A stretch of 64,000 nucleotides of DNA from Paraflavisolibacter caeni (GTDB taxonomy: Bacteria > Bacteroidota > Bacteroidia > Chitinophagales > Chitinophagaceae), in contig NZ_JAOTIF010000014.1 of NCBI RefSeq assembly GCF_025628885.1, positions 1-64,000 of the forward strand, given 5' to 3'. Of this stretch, positions 9,133 to 19,086 are shown in pieces. Numbering within the stretch: the first letter of the stretch is position 1; each line of letters opens with the position of its first letter. The notes under the pieces are model-generated. The model worked only from the letters and a program-made list of their open reading frames with translations, did not search any database and was not told the DNA's origin. A program made the translations under genes and the position numbers.

Positions 9133-10659
9133 TCAATTATATCCTTCATTCTGAGTATACAAACCGGGTTTGGTTTGTATTTCAACCTGAGGAATAGGAT
9201 AGATCACGTATTGAGGAATCACCTTATTGATGGTAGTCATTTTATCAGAGTTGATCCAATTGTTCATTGTTGTTACTGCCATGCCTTCACGCACCAAGTC
9301 ATTCCAGCGCAAACCTTCACCGATAAATTCTCTTCTTCTTTCTTCCATCAGCGCAGGCAAGTCAACGTTTGATACGGAAGAAAGGCCAGCTCTTGCACGC
9401 ACCTGGTTTACAATAGCATCCACATCTGCTTGTGTGCCGCCAGCGCCATGGAGCATACATTCAGCTTTCATCATCAGGATGTCGGTATAGCGGAGTGCGA
9501 TGAAGTTGATCGGCCAGTCGTCACGTTTGGTACCTTTTTTAGCAATGTTTATATATTTCTTAATAAAAGGACGGGTTGTATCTATTTGTGCATTGGCAGC
9601 TGTGCTTAGTGCAAAAGAATGTTGAATTGAGAATGTATCACGAATATCCACTTTACCTGTGCCCGCGCTTGTGCGGTAAGATTGCATCAGATCTTTTGTT
9701 ACGTTGTAACTTGCAGAACCATAACCATTGCCGTAATTCGATAAACCCAATCCAGCCCAATAAGTATCGGGCACTAACTGGCTTGGGAACTCAGCGCCGT
9801 TGTTTGTTGTCATGAACTGAATATCAAAGAGTACCTCCTTGTTATTTTCATTGGTATATGAAAATATGTCGGTATACTTTGCAAGGAACTGGTATTGGTT
9901 GCTTGCAATGATTTCATTGAATAAAGAAAGTGCTTTACCATATTCATTACTGTTCAAACCTGGACCATCAACACTGTAAGTAGGACCAGACTTTGTAAGG
10001 TATACCAATCCCAAAATCCCTTTAGCAGCTCCAGAAGTTGCCCTTCCAATATCTACGCCAGTATAAGAAGCAGGAAGATTCGCAATTGCATATTCTAAAT
10101 CCTTGATGATAAAACTATAGACATCTGCAACAGAACTTCTAGGAATGCTAGCTACCTGATCAGCCATTAATGGCTTGTCGATGACAGGAGCTTTACCATA
10201 TAAACGAACCAAGTCTAAATAGTAAAAGGCCCTTAGAAAGCGTACTTCTGCTTCAAAACGTTTCCGTAATGTAGCATCAGTAATCACAGAACCATTGGTT
10301 GACAATTTATCTAAAACGACATTGGCATTATAAATACCATTGAAGTCATTGTTCCATGCACCAGCGATAAAAGCTGTTGTTGTAATATTAGGCGAGAAGT
10401 CGTTAATCCCCTGCCAGTCGCGGTTACCATCAGATACAGGCGAAACGTTATCAGACCTCATTTCATTCATCCACATGGCTTGTGTGGCGTAAGATTTCAA
10501 TTTACTGTACACACCATTTACTGCCAATTGAAAATCATTTGTGTTAGAAAAGAAGTTTTCTGTTGACGTACTAGAAACAGGCAGCTGGTCAAGCTCTTTC
10601 GTGCAAGAGCCTAATGTTGTAAGTATTATAAGAGAGGTTATATATGTAAGCTTTTTCAT
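9133..10659 (-). CDS. SusD/RagB-like glycan-binding lipoprotein (B')
   Basis: About 508 aa. ATG at 10659 (MKKLTYITS) is chosen over a GTG one codon earlier. The lipobox LGSC is followed by TKELDQLPVSS. Family blocks visible: TENFFSNTNDFQLAVNGVY near the N-terminus, RFLRAFYYLDLVRLYGKAPV in the TPR-like core, RYTDILMMKAECMLHG, and the C-terminal RRREFIGEGLRWNDLVREG with YPIPQVE. It lies 25 bp after its SusC and is followed by a terminator, closing a two-gene unit. It is a close paralogue of the SusD at 14110-15612: the KELDQ-P-SS opening, the NDF..A.N.VY block and the DILM-KAEC-LHG block are shared. Confidence 0.94.
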   Translation of the reverse strand: MKKLTYITSLIILTTLGSCTKELDQLPVSSTSTENFFSNTNDFQLAVNGVYSKLKSYATQAMWMNEMRSDNVSPVSDGNRDWQGINDFSPNITTTAFIAGAWNNDFNGIYNANVVLDKLSTNGSVITDATLRKRFEAEVRFLRAFYYLDLVRLYGKAPVIDKPLMADQVASIPRSSVADVYSFIIKDLEYAIANLPASYTGVDIGRATSGAAKGILGLVYLTKSGPTYSVDGPGLNSNEYGKALSLFNEIIASNQYQFLAKYTDIFSYTNENNKEVLFDIQFMTTNNGAEFPSQLVPDTYWAGLGLSNYGNGYGSASYNVTKDLMQSYRTSAGTGKVDIRDTFSIQHSFALSTAANAQIDTTRPFIKKYINIAKKGTKRDDWPINFIALRYTDILMMKAECMLHGAGGTQADVDAIVNQVRARAGLSSVSNVDLPALMEERRREFIGEGLRWNDLVREGMAVTTMNNWINSDKMTTINKVIPQYVIYPIPQVEIQTKPGLYTQNEGYN

Positions 10660-10684
10660 CACATCATTTTTTTAGGTTAGAACA

Positions 10685-13600
10685 CTATAAAGACAAGTTG
10701 ATACCAAAGGTTATGGTCTTATTCAGTGGCATTGCGCCGTAATCACCAGGCAGAGGGAAGCCACTGTCGCCACTTACATTGGTATTCTGAGCTTCAGGGT
10801 TCACACCTCCATCATATTTATCCTTTCCAAACCAGTTCAGAGCAGAAGCATACACTCTTGCAGAACTCAGGAAGCCAGTTTTGATTACTTCTTTCAGGTT
10901 GTAGCCCAAGGTAATGTTTTGAACTCTCCAGAAGTCGGAAGAATACAACCAATCGGTAGTGAACTGTGGAATCGTATAACCTATACCGATCTTTCCACGA
11001 GAAGCATTGTAATCCTGATTTTCAGCAGTCCAGCGGTTGCGCCAAACACCTAAGGTTGTGTTTTTTCCGTTTGCAGGGTTGTCAATAGCGCGTCCGAGGA
11101 ATGAATATATCTTCCCACCCATTTGGCCATATACCTGAACACTCAAATCAAAACCTTTGTATTTGAAGTTGTTGGTTAAACCCCAAGTATATTTAGGAGT
11201 TGGCTGACCGGCATTTACACGGTCATTTGCATTGATCAATCCATCTCCGTTCTGATCAACGTATTTGGCATCACCCACAGTCTGGCCTGACAGTTTAGCC
11301 ACTTTAGCATCCGCAATATCAGCTGCAGTCAGGATACCATCAGTCTGGATCAAGTTGAAGCTATATAAAGGTGTACCTATTTGCAAGAGGAAAGGACTGA
11401 AGCCACTGTAGTTAGAAGCTATCTGAATATCAGCTCCATCTGGTCCCAGACCCACTACTTTGTTTTGATTGAAGGAAATGTTTGCATTTGTTGTCCATTG
11501 GAAACCGTGGCTCATGATATTCATAGTATTCAAGCTCAGTTCCACTCCTTCGTTTTTCACAGAACCAATGTTCATCAGAAGAGAAGTAGCACCTGAAGCT
11601 GCCAAAACCGGGATCTTCAACAGGAGGTCTGTATTTTTCTTTTGATAGGCATCAACGGTTACATTCACCCTGCTTTTTAAAACAGCCAGGTCAAAACCTA
11701 CACCATATGTATTAGATGTTTCCCAGTGTAATTTGTCTGTTACAATTCCACCCACAACTTTACCAGAGGCCAGCGTAGTACTAGCTGATCCACCGAAGCT
11801 GTAATTGGAAGCACTCATCGTAGAGATCGGGTAGTCACCAATATTGTTGTTACCGCTCTTACCATAGCTTGCTCTCAGCTTAAGGTCATTGATAAAGTCA
11901 ATTGACTTCATGAAAGGTTCTTCTGAAATTCTCCATCCCAAGGATAATGAAGGGAAAGTTCCCCAACGGCTTCTGGCACCAAAGCGTGAAGAAGCATCCC
12001 GACGCAGAGAGGAAGAAAACAGGTATTTACCATCATAGCTATATTGTACACGACCAAAGTAGGACAACATTGTGCTGTTGCTTTCTGTTGTATTACCAGT
12101 GATGGTTACGCCAGCCGTACTCGCCATGGCATTGTTCAATGTGATCACAGAGTTGTCAGCAAAACCGCCGGCAGTGCTCATGGTATAGTTTTCAATATGA
12201 GCCCAGCTATAAGACATACCACCCAGTACGTTCACGTTGTGCTTTGCAGCAAGGGTTGTGCTGTAGTTTACTGTATTTTCAGTTACAAAGTTTTGCTTTT
12301 TGAAACCGCTATAAGAACCAGAAGCACTTTTACCAGGAGCTGTCAGGTAATTGGTAATATTACCACCTATAAAATCTGAGTTATAAGTTTTCTTATTAGC
12401 AGTTGCCTCATCATAGTTCAGTGTGTTCTTTACTGTAAGGCCTTTTGCAGCCTGTAATTCTGTAAAAAAGCTATACAGGTTCCGGGTGGTCTTCGTTAAG
12501 TTCAGTGTATTATTTAAAAAAGCAACAGGACTTAATGAAGAAGATGCCCAGCCATACACTGCGTTCTTTCCCGCACCGGTATTCATTCCAGCTGTATCTT
12601 CTACTATTGGAGTCATGTTGAACAGCTTCATTAACTGAGCGTCTTTACCTTCTGCAGCAGGCGCATTTGTTTCAGAATAAGAAGGAGCCAGGTTCAATCC
12701 CAGTTTCAGTCTTTTAGAAGCATTTACTTCAATGTTGGCACGACCGGCGTAATTTTTATAACCAGAATTCAACAGTACACCTTTTTGATCCAGATAGTTT
12801 ACAGAAGCATAATATTTCACAGCTTCGGTACCGCCAGAAGCAGAAACTTCATAGTTCTGAAAAGGAGCTGTACGAAAAGCAGAATCCTGCCAGTCCACAT
12901 ACAGCAAACCCGGGTGCCCAGGCATTGACCAACGGTCATCTACCATATAGTTGTAGTTGTAAGCATTTGCGGCCAAACCCAAAATAGCTCTTCTTTCAGC
13001 GGTAGTTTGACTAGCTGTTCTTGAGCCATCGGTAACGGAAGTGATCCATTTATAATTAGCCAGTTCAGTAGCCTGCGCGATCCACTCTTCAGGACTGAGT
13101 ACATCCAGCTTCTTAGCCACTTTACTAAAACCAGTATTTGCATTTACTCCGATTTTAGCCTTGCCCACCTGGCCTTTTTTTGTGGTGATGAGTACTACAC
13201 CATTAGCAGCGCGAGAACCATAAATGGCACCAGCAGCCGCATCTTTGAGCACCTGAATACTTTCAATGTCGTTAGGACTCAGGTTATTGAGCGGGTTGCC
13301 TGTAAAACCACCGCTTGAGTTCTGACTGGCCACATCCAAAGGAAAACCGTCAATTACATACAGAGGTTCATTACCAGCAGAAATGGAACCAGAACCACGA
13401 ACGATAATGCTCATACCCTGACCAGGCATACCAGTTTGCTGGCGCACCTGCACACCGGCCATTTGTCCGACCATTGCCTGGTCTATACGAGTTACGGGTT
13501 TTTCTTCAATCCCTTTGGCATTAAAAGTGGCTATGGAACCGGTAACATCTTTTTTTCTGGCAGTACCATAACCTACTACAACCACACTTTCCAAAGCGTT

Positions 13601-13909
13601 GTTCTGAGGAGTCATGGATACATTAACCAAGGTTCTGTTGTTAACAGCAGTTTCCTGGTTATTGAATCCAACGTAAGAAAAAACCAATACGGAATTCGGA
13701 GAAGGTACATTGATCTGATACATACCTTCATTGTCGCTCAGGGCCCTGATATTGGAGCCTTTTACCTGCACAGTAACATTGGTCAGTGGTTGGCCTTCAG
13801 CACCAACAACCCTACCTTTTACCTGAATACCTTGAGCAAAAACATGAAATGAGAAGAGAAAAGATAGCACTACAAGATGTAAGCTTCGCACGAGTACATT
13901 AACTCTCAT
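10685..13909 (-). CDS. SusC/RagA-like TonB-dependent receptor (B')
   Basis: 1074 aa. Signal peptide ends VFAQG. Regulatory-like domain (VKGRVVGAEGQPLTNVTVQVKG), linker VVVVGYGTARKKDVTGS, plug with MVGQMAGVQV, IIVRGSGSISAGNEPLYVIDGFP and IQVLKDAAAGAIYGSRAANGV, then the barrel ending FGINLSL. The promoter carries the paired CRGGAT boxes but not the upstream palindrome. It is the paralogue of the SusC at 15691-18876, which has both. The plug differs from the A/A' type (GSGS and SRAANG in place of GNRS and VRGANG), so the two pair types probably take different oligosaccharides. Confidence 0.95.
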   Translation of the reverse strand: MRVNVLVRSLHLVVLSFLFSFHVFAQGIQVKGRVVGAEGQPLTNVTVQVKGSNIRALSDNEGMYQINVPSPNSVLVFSYVGFNNQETAVNNRTLVNVSMTPQNNALESVVVVGYGTARKKDVTGSIATFNAKGIEEKPVTRIDQAMVGQMAGVQVRQQTGMPGQGMSIIVRGSGSISAGNEPLYVIDGFPLDVASQNSSGGFTGNPLNNLSPNDIESIQVLKDAAAGAIYGSRAANGVVLITTKKGQVGKAKIGVNANTGFSKVAKKLDVLSPEEWIAQATELANYKWITSVTDGSRTASQTTAERRAILGLAANAYNYNYMVDDRWSMPGHPGLLYVDWQDSAFRTAPFQNYEVSASGGTEAVKYYASVNYLDQKGVLLNSGYKNYAGRANIEVNASKRLKLGLNLAPSYSETNAPAAEGKDAQLMKLFNMTPIVEDTAGMNTGAGKNAVYGWASSSLSPVAFLNNTLNLTKTTRNLYSFFTELQAAKGLTVKNTLNYDEATANKKTYNSDFIGGNITNYLTAPGKSASGSYSGFKKQNFVTENTVNYSTTLAAKHNVNVLGGMSYSWAHIENYTMSTAGGFADNSVITLNNAMASTAGVTITGNTTESNSTMLSYFGRVQYSYDGKYLFSSSLRRDASSRFGARSRWGTFPSLSLGWRISEEPFMKSIDFINDLKLRASYGKSGNNNIGDYPISTMSASNYSFGGSASTTLASGKVVGGIVTDKLHWETSNTYGVGFDLAVLKSRVNVTVDAYQKKNTDLLLKIPVLAASGATSLLMNIGSVKNEGVELSLNTMNIMSHGFQWTTNANISFNQNKVVGLGPDGADIQIASNYSGFSPFLLQIGTPLYSFNLIQTDGILTAADIADAKVAKLSGQTVGDAKYVDQNGDGLINANDRVNAGQPTPKYTWGLTNNFKYKGFDLSVQVYGQMGGKIYSFLGRAIDNPANGKNTTLGVWRNRWTAENQDYNASRGKIGIGYTIPQFTTDWLYSSDFWRVQNITLGYNLKEVIKTGFLSSARVYASALNWFGKDKYDGGVNPEAQNTNVSGDSGFPLPGDYGAMPLNKTITFGINLSL

Positions 13910-13940
13910 AAAGCAAGTTTATTGTGAAAGAATAGGGGGT

Positions 13941-13984
13941 CAAAAGTAGAAACTAGTAGGTCCCAAGCATCCTGCACTATCCTG
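13941..13984 (-). promoter_or_regulatory. activator-type promoter of SusC B'
   Basis: Minus-strand -7 element TACTTTTG (13948-13941). Two CAGGAT boxes at 13984-13979 and 13974-13969, spaced 10 bp, end 21 bp upstream of the -7 start and cover the place of a normal -33 box. The layout matches the promoters at 18907, 24393, 26023, 42499 and 48316. Confidence 0.7.
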
Positions 13985-14052
13985 CCTAGTTAAAATTTAG
14001 CGGTGAAATGGCCGCTTTTAGAGCCAGTTTGAGTAATTAAATCGATAAAAAA

Positions 14053-14078
14053 AGCCTGTCATTAGATAATGACAGGCT
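14053..14078 (-). terminator. terminator of the B SusCD unit
   Basis: Perfect 11-bp stem AGCCTGTCATT / AATGACAGGCT with a 4-nt loop, followed on the minus strand by a run of seven T. It starts about 30 nt after the SusD stop at 14110. Confidence 0.9.
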
Positions 14079-14109
14079 GCCAACGAAACTAAATATGCGA
14101 AAGTCTTAT

Positions 14110-15612
14110 TTAATATCCAGGGTTTTGTTCGTACAATCCTTTTTTGACATCCAACTCGGCTTGGGGAATTGGGTAGATGATGAAGTTTTTCTCGAAAGGC
14201 TTCATTACTTTTTGTACATCGTCTTTGGCAATCCAGGCTGGAATTACAGTTTCTACCAAACCACTTCTCACCAGGTCGTGCCAACGAGAACCTTCAGCTG
14301 CAAATTCCTTTCTTCTTTCTTCCATGAGTTGAGGCAGGGTAACACCGGATAACTGAGTAGTTAAACCAGCTCTTGCACGCACCTGGTTCACAATAGCATC
14401 AACATCTGCTTGTGTGCCAGGAGCACCATGCAGGATACATTCTGCTTTCAACATTAATATATCGGTATAGCGTTGTACGATAAAGTTGATTGGCCAGTCA
14501 ATCCTGTTATTGGTGGGCACTTTGGTGAGATCCACGTATTTCTTGAAGAAAGGGCGGTTTTCTGTTACGCCGTTGTATACGTAACTTCTTACTATAATAG
14601 AATCATCACGGCTATCGCCGGCTTCATAAGAATTCACCAGGTCAGAGGAAATAGGACGAATCGTTAAGCCGCCTTGTGTTGGTTTACCCAAAGATTGAAA
14701 CCATGTGTCGGGAACCAGTACCCATGGGAATGTTGAACCCAAGACAGGAGTTGCACCGTTGATATATTGGATATCAAATACTACTTCTGCATTGTTCTCA
14801 TTCGTGTATGAGAAAATATCCATGTATTTTGGAAGGAATGAAAAGCGGTTGCTTGCAATTATTTCATTCAACAATGTATATGCCTCATTCCATTCGTTCA
14901 AGCCCAAGCCCGGACCTTCGATACCATAGGTAGGACCAGAGCGGGTCATATGCACCAGGGCTAAAATACCTTTAGCTGACCATTTGGTAGGTTTGCCTTT
15001 ATCAGCAGCTGCATTAACAGCTGGTAAATTACCAGCAGCAAAAACCAGGTCGTCCATAATCAACTTATACACTTCACTTACCGGACTTCTAGGAATGGTC
15101 AAGGCTTCAGAAGATGAAACCGGATGATCAACAACCGGCACTTTACCAAACCATCTTACCAGGTCGAAGTAATAAAAGGCTCTCAGGAATCTTGCTTCAG
15201 CCTCCATGCGTGTTCTTAAGGCAGCATCAGTTACAATACTACTGCCATTATCCTTCAATTGTTGCAGTAATTCATTTGCTTTGAATACTCCATTAATATT
15301 CGAGTTATATGCTTCGATTACATATGGATTACTGGCGATGGTTTTATGAAAACTATTGATACCTTCCCAATCGCGAACACCACCATCTGATACTGCATAT
15401 AAATTATCTGATCTTGTTTCAGACAAGTTCAACTGCCTGTCGGGATAACCACGAAGGTTGTTGTAAACAGCGTTGGTGGCCTGTATAAAATCATTTTGTG
15501 TTTTGTAGAAGTTACCGGTAGCAACTGATGAAATGGGCACCTGGTCTAATTCCTTTTTACAAGAAGAAAACAGAACGGTTGCTGCTATAATTGGAAGAAA
15601 TACTTTTTTCAT
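14110..15612 (-). CDS. SusD/RagB-like glycan-binding lipoprotein (B)
   Basis: About 500 aa from ATG 15612 (MKKVFLPII); 18 codons of open frame upstream precede the signal peptide and are excluded. The lipobox FSSC is followed by KKELDQVPISS. Core block RFLRAFYYFDLVRWFGKVPV, then RYTDILMLKAECILHG, and C-terminal RRKEFAAEGSRWHDLVRSG with IYPIPQAELD and a final NPGY. It works as the surface-exposed lid of the SusC encoded 78 bp upstream. The two-gene unit ends with a strong terminator. Confidence 0.94.
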   Translation of the reverse strand: MKKVFLPIIAATVLFSSCKKELDQVPISSVATGNFYKTQNDFIQATNAVYNNLRGYPDRQLNLSETRSDNLYAVSDGGVRDWEGINSFHKTIASNPYVIEAYNSNINGVFKANELLQQLKDNGSSIVTDAALRTRMEAEARFLRAFYYFDLVRWFGKVPVVDHPVSSSEALTIPRSPVSEVYKLIMDDLVFAAGNLPAVNAAADKGKPTKWSAKGILALVHMTRSGPTYGIEGPGLGLNEWNEAYTLLNEIIASNRFSFLPKYMDIFSYTNENNAEVVFDIQYINGATPVLGSTFPWVLVPDTWFQSLGKPTQGGLTIRPISSDLVNSYEAGDSRDDSIIVRSYVYNGVTENRPFFKKYVDLTKVPTNNRIDWPINFIVQRYTDILMLKAECILHGAPGTQADVDAIVNQVRARAGLTTQLSGVTLPQLMEERRKEFAAEGSRWHDLVRSGLVETVIPAWIAKDDVQKVMKPFEKNFIIYPIPQAELDVKKGLYEQNPGY

Positions 15613-15690
15613 TGTGATGTTTTTTGAGTTCATGAGTTCACTAGTCACGAGTTGGTGAATTGTCACTCATTCACTTTTCAACTTTAAAGG

Positions 15691-18600
15691 TTAGAAGGTT
15701 AAGTTTACACCAAGGATCAAGGATTTTGGCAGAGGAAGTCCACCATAATCACCAGCTTCAGGATAAAGTCCGCTACCGCTTAAGTCAGTATTGGTAGCTT
15801 CAGGGTTAAAGCCTCCTTTGTATTTATCAGAGCCAAAGAAGTTTTCGGCAGTTGCATAGATGCGAGCTCCAGAAACTGCTTTACCCTTAAACAGCTGACC
15901 CAAATCGTATCCGAGTGTAATATTGCGTACACGCACGTAATCGGAAGGATATAACCAGTCTGTATTTTTAATACGGCCAAAGGTTGAATAAGCTTTACCC
16001 ACTTTACCAGCACCGGGGTCTGCTTCTGAACGCCATCTGTCTCTGAAGAAGCCTAAAGCATTATCCGTAAAGCCCTGGCCAGTTCTTCCTAATGCACGAC
16101 CGAAAAGCGAGTAAATAGATCCCCCCGACTGGCCTTGCACCAAAACACTCAGATCGAAACCTTTATAGCGCAGGTTGTTGGTAACACCCCATACATAGTT
16201 CGGATTAGGATGACCTACGATCACACGGTCATTAGCATCAATTACGCCATCACCGTTTGCGTCAACATATTTAGGATCTCCCACTGTTTGTGAACCGTAA
16301 AGGGCAGCGCCTTTACTAATATCGTCCTGAGTCAAGATGCCATCCTGACGCACCACATAAATGCTGTTCATGGGTTCCCCAACTTTCAAGATGCTATGCG
16401 AAATATCGAACAGAGATGGAATCAGAATTTGATCCTGGCCTTCACCTAATGCCAATACTTTATTGGAATTATGGCTAAAGTTTACGCTTGTATTCCATTG
16501 GAATTTACCCACGAGGTTGCGAGAAGTCAATTCTATTTCCCAGCCCTGGTTCCTTACTTCCCCTACGTTGCTCAACATAGAATTAAAACCAGTGAGACCA
16601 GGAATAGGCACATTCAACAGTAAATCTGTATTTAATTTATTGTAGTAGTCCAAAGATGCTGTAACGCGGTTTCTCAAAATACCGATGTCCAGACCGACAT
16701 CAAAAGACTCTGATTTTTCCCAGCTTAAGTCAGGATTCACTACGCTTGCAGGAGCCTGGCCAAAAGCTACAGCATTATTGAATGTATAATTAGATGCAGC
16801 TAACAGGGCTTGGGCACTGTAATCACCCACGTTGTAGTTACCAGATTTACCCCAGCTTGCTCTCAATTTAAGGTCACTGATCTGAGGAATTCCTTTCATA
16901 AAATCTTCCTCAGCTATTCTCCAGGCAGCAGATGCTGAAGGGAACCAACCCCATTTTGTATTGTCACCAAAACGGGAAGAACCGTCTCTTCTAATACTTG
17001 CAGAGAACAAGTATTTATCATTGAAGCCGTATTGAATTCTGCCAAAATATGAAAGCAGGACATTCTTTGTTTCTGTTGTATTCCCAGTAATGGCAGCTGC
17101 GGCGTTCAAAGTGTTCACAACGCTATTGCCGAAACCATTTTGAGAGTTCATTTGTGAACGATCAAATTTATCGGAGTTATAAGCAGCACCTGCCAAAAAG
17201 GAAACATCGTGGATATCATTATATACTTTATTATAAGACAGCGTGTTCTCATTAACGAATGTCTGTCTTCTGTAAGTGCTGTACGAACCTGAGGCTAGAG
17301 AAAGGTAATTAGCAGCCTGCCTTGCAGGAAGCTGACCAGAAATGGTGTAAGGAACGTAACCTTTTGAAGTGTTATCTGTATTATCGAAGTTAATGGTGCT
17401 CTTTAAAGCAAGGCCTTTAATGATCTGGTATTCACCAAACAAAGAAGTCAGTGTGCGGAAGCGTTTGGTCTCACCTATGGTTTGTTCCAGTTTACCTATC
17501 GGGCTATTGGGTGAGGTGCTCCATTTATACTGGCCATTGTTGCCGACGTTTGGATACAAGCCCATAGAATCTTCCTGGACAGGTGTCATACTCACCAATT
17601 GGTGCAGGATGTTGTCTTTACCTTCTATACCCGGATCATTGGTAATAGAATAGGTAGGTGAAAGGTTTAAACCAAGCTTTAACTTTTTGCTGGCATTGAC
17701 TTCAACATTTGCCCGTGCAGAATATGATCTGTAGTCCATGCCTTTAATCATACCTTCCTGGTCGGCAAAGTTTCCGGAGACATAATATTTTACGAATTCA
17801 TTTCCACCACTGGCGGATATTTGGTGATTTTGCACCAAGCCTTTTCTGAAGGCTTCGTTTTGCCAGTCGATGTAGCGCAAACCAGGATGGCCTGGCTGAG
17901 CCCAGCGGTCATCAGTCATGTAAGAAGTATTGACACCCCCTGGAGCAAGGCCTAAAATCACACGGCGCTCTTCGTTTGTCTGGCTAGCCGTCCTTCCGGG
18001 TCCGGAAGCTACCCACTGGGCATTGATCATTTCAGTTGCCCTGTCTACCCATTCATCAGCAGACAACATATCGAGTTTGCGGTTTGCCTCCGAAAAACCA
18101 ACGTAAGAGTTGAGGTTAATCTTTGCTTTACCACTTTTACCTTTTTTGGTGTTTATGATCACAACGCCATTGGCGGCGCGGGAGCCATAGATAGCTGCAG
18201 CAGAGGCATCTTTTAATACCTGGATTGATTCAATATCGTTCGGGTTGATGTTATCGAGGGGATTGCCGTTAGCGAAGCTACCTGATCCATTAGGAGCGGC
18301 CTGCGCCAAGGGAAAGCCATCAATCACATATAAAGGCTCATTGCCGGCTGTAACGGAGCCGGAACCTCTTACCTGAACACTCATGCCTTTTCCTAAAGCA
18401 CCACTGGTTTGCTTTACCTGTACACCAGCCAACTGACCGACCAAGGCCTGGTCTACACGGGAAACAGGCCGCTCGTTCAAGTTATCGGCGTTCAAGGAAG
18501 CTACCGCACCCGTGACGTTCTTTTTTTTCTGAGTACCATAGCCCACCACAACTACGTTCTCCAAGGAGTTTTGTTGGGGCACCATGGAAACAGCAAGCTG

Positions 18601-18876
18601 TTTTTTATTTGCGACCTGCACCTGTTGTTCGGCAAAACCGACATAGCTTACCACTAAAACGGCATCGGGAGAAGGCACATTGATCTGGAAGGAGCCATCT
18701 GCGCTTGTTTGGGCAGCGAGGTTTGAACCTTTCACCTTTACAGTTACACCTGCTAAAGGTTGTCCGTCTGCACCTGTGATTTTACCTGTAACCGGGAAAT
18801 TTTGGGCGAAAGCGCCAAAAGAGAATAAGAGAAGGGAGGCGAAGCCCAAGCTTCGCAGCACTGCGTTTTTTTTCAT
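15691..18876 (-). CDS. SusC/RagA-like TonB-dependent receptor (B)
   Basis: About 1061 aa from ATG 18876 (MKKNAVLRS); the 11 codons upstream fall between the -7 element and the true start. Signal peptide ends AFAQN. Regulatory-like domain VTGKITGADGQPLAGVTVKVKG, linker VVVVGYGTQKKKNVTGA, plug with LVGQLAGVQVKQ, VQVRGSGSVTAGNEPLYVIDGFP and IQVLKDASAAAIYGSRAANGV, barrel ending LGVNLTF with the usual terminal Phe. Its promoter has both the CRGGAT boxes and a 24-bp perfect palindrome, as does SusC A, so the two units are probably co-regulated. Confidence 0.95.
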   Translation of the reverse strand: MKKNAVLRSLGFASLLLFSFGAFAQNFPVTGKITGADGQPLAGVTVKVKGSNLAAQTSADGSFQINVPSPDAVLVVSYVGFAEQQVQVANKKQLAVSMVPQQNSLENVVVVGYGTQKKKNVTGAVASLNADNLNERPVSRVDQALVGQLAGVQVKQTSGALGKGMSVQVRGSGSVTAGNEPLYVIDGFPLAQAAPNGSGSFANGNPLDNINPNDIESIQVLKDASAAAIYGSRAANGVVIINTKKGKSGKAKINLNSYVGFSEANRKLDMLSADEWVDRATEMINAQWVASGPGRTASQTNEERRVILGLAPGGVNTSYMTDDRWAQPGHPGLRYIDWQNEAFRKGLVQNHQISASGGNEFVKYYVSGNFADQEGMIKGMDYRSYSARANVEVNASKKLKLGLNLSPTYSITNDPGIEGKDNILHQLVSMTPVQEDSMGLYPNVGNNGQYKWSTSPNSPIGKLEQTIGETKRFRTLTSLFGEYQIIKGLALKSTINFDNTDNTSKGYVPYTISGQLPARQAANYLSLASGSYSTYRRQTFVNENTLSYNKVYNDIHDVSFLAGAAYNSDKFDRSQMNSQNGFGNSVVNTLNAAAAITGNTTETKNVLLSYFGRIQYGFNDKYLFSASIRRDGSSRFGDNTKWGWFPSASAAWRIAEEDFMKGIPQISDLKLRASWGKSGNYNVGDYSAQALLAASNYTFNNAVAFGQAPASVVNPDLSWEKSESFDVGLDIGILRNRVTASLDYYNKLNTDLLLNVPIPGLTGFNSMLSNVGEVRNQGWEIELTSRNLVGKFQWNTSVNFSHNSNKVLALGEGQDQILIPSLFDISHSILKVGEPMNSIYVVRQDGILTQDDISKGAALYGSQTVGDPKYVDANGDGVIDANDRVIVGHPNPNYVWGVTNNLRYKGFDLSVLVQGQSGGSIYSLFGRALGRTGQGFTDNALGFFRDRWRSEADPGAGKVGKAYSTFGRIKNTDWLYPSDYVRVRNITLGYDLGQLFKGKAVSGARIYATAENFFGSDKYKGGFNPEATNTDLSGSGLYPEAGDYGGLPLPKSLILGVNLTF

Positions 18877-18906
18877 ACAGCCTACAATTAAGTGTTTTTC
18901 AGTAGG

Positions 18907-18950
18907 CAAGCTACATGATTCACCTAGCCCGATTATCCTGTACCATCCTG
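18907..18950 (-). promoter_or_regulatory. activator-type promoter of SusC B
   Basis: On the minus strand: boxes CAGGAT at 18950-18945 and 18940-18935, then a -7-like TAGCTTGC beginning at 18913, 22 bp beyond the boxes. The start codon lies about 30 bp further at 18876. No TTTG -33 box is present, so an activator on the boxes is likely to be needed. Confidence 0.65.
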
Positions 18951-18963
18951 CTTTAGGCCAACT

Positions 18964-18987
18964 TTTTACGCAAACGTTTGCGTAAAA
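18964..18987. promoter_or_regulatory. 24-bp perfect palindrome, LacI-type operator (B)
   Basis: TTTTACGCAAACGTTTGCGTAAAA reads identically on both strands; its core is ACGCAAACGTTTGCGT. The central CG and the GCAAACGTTTGC core match the known operator form of LacI/PurR-family regulators. Its centre is 25.5 bp from the distal CRGGAT box, exactly as at 24452-24473. No LacI-family gene is present in the window. Confidence 0.8.
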
Positions 18988-19040
18988 TCAAGAGCTTGTA
19001 TGATTTTGGTCAGATGACAGATACTACGGGGAAGAAAAAG

Positions 19041-19067
19041 AAAGGGCAGCCCGGAGGACTGCCCTTT
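19041..19067 (-). terminator. terminator of the A SusCD unit
   Basis: Nine-bp stem AAAGGGCAG / CTGCCCTTT with a 9-nt loop, followed on the minus strand by CTTTTTCTTC. It starts about 20 nt after the SusD stop at 19087. Confidence 0.85.
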
Positions 19068-19086
19068 AGAAATTATGCTTATTGAA

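Noticed and set aside
13999-14016. Imperfect inverted repeat AGCGG...CCGCT upstream of SusC B', near where A and B have their palindrome
   Set aside because: Sequence unrelated to the CAAACGTTTG core, short arms, and the centre is about 2 bp off the position seen in A and B; probably chance.
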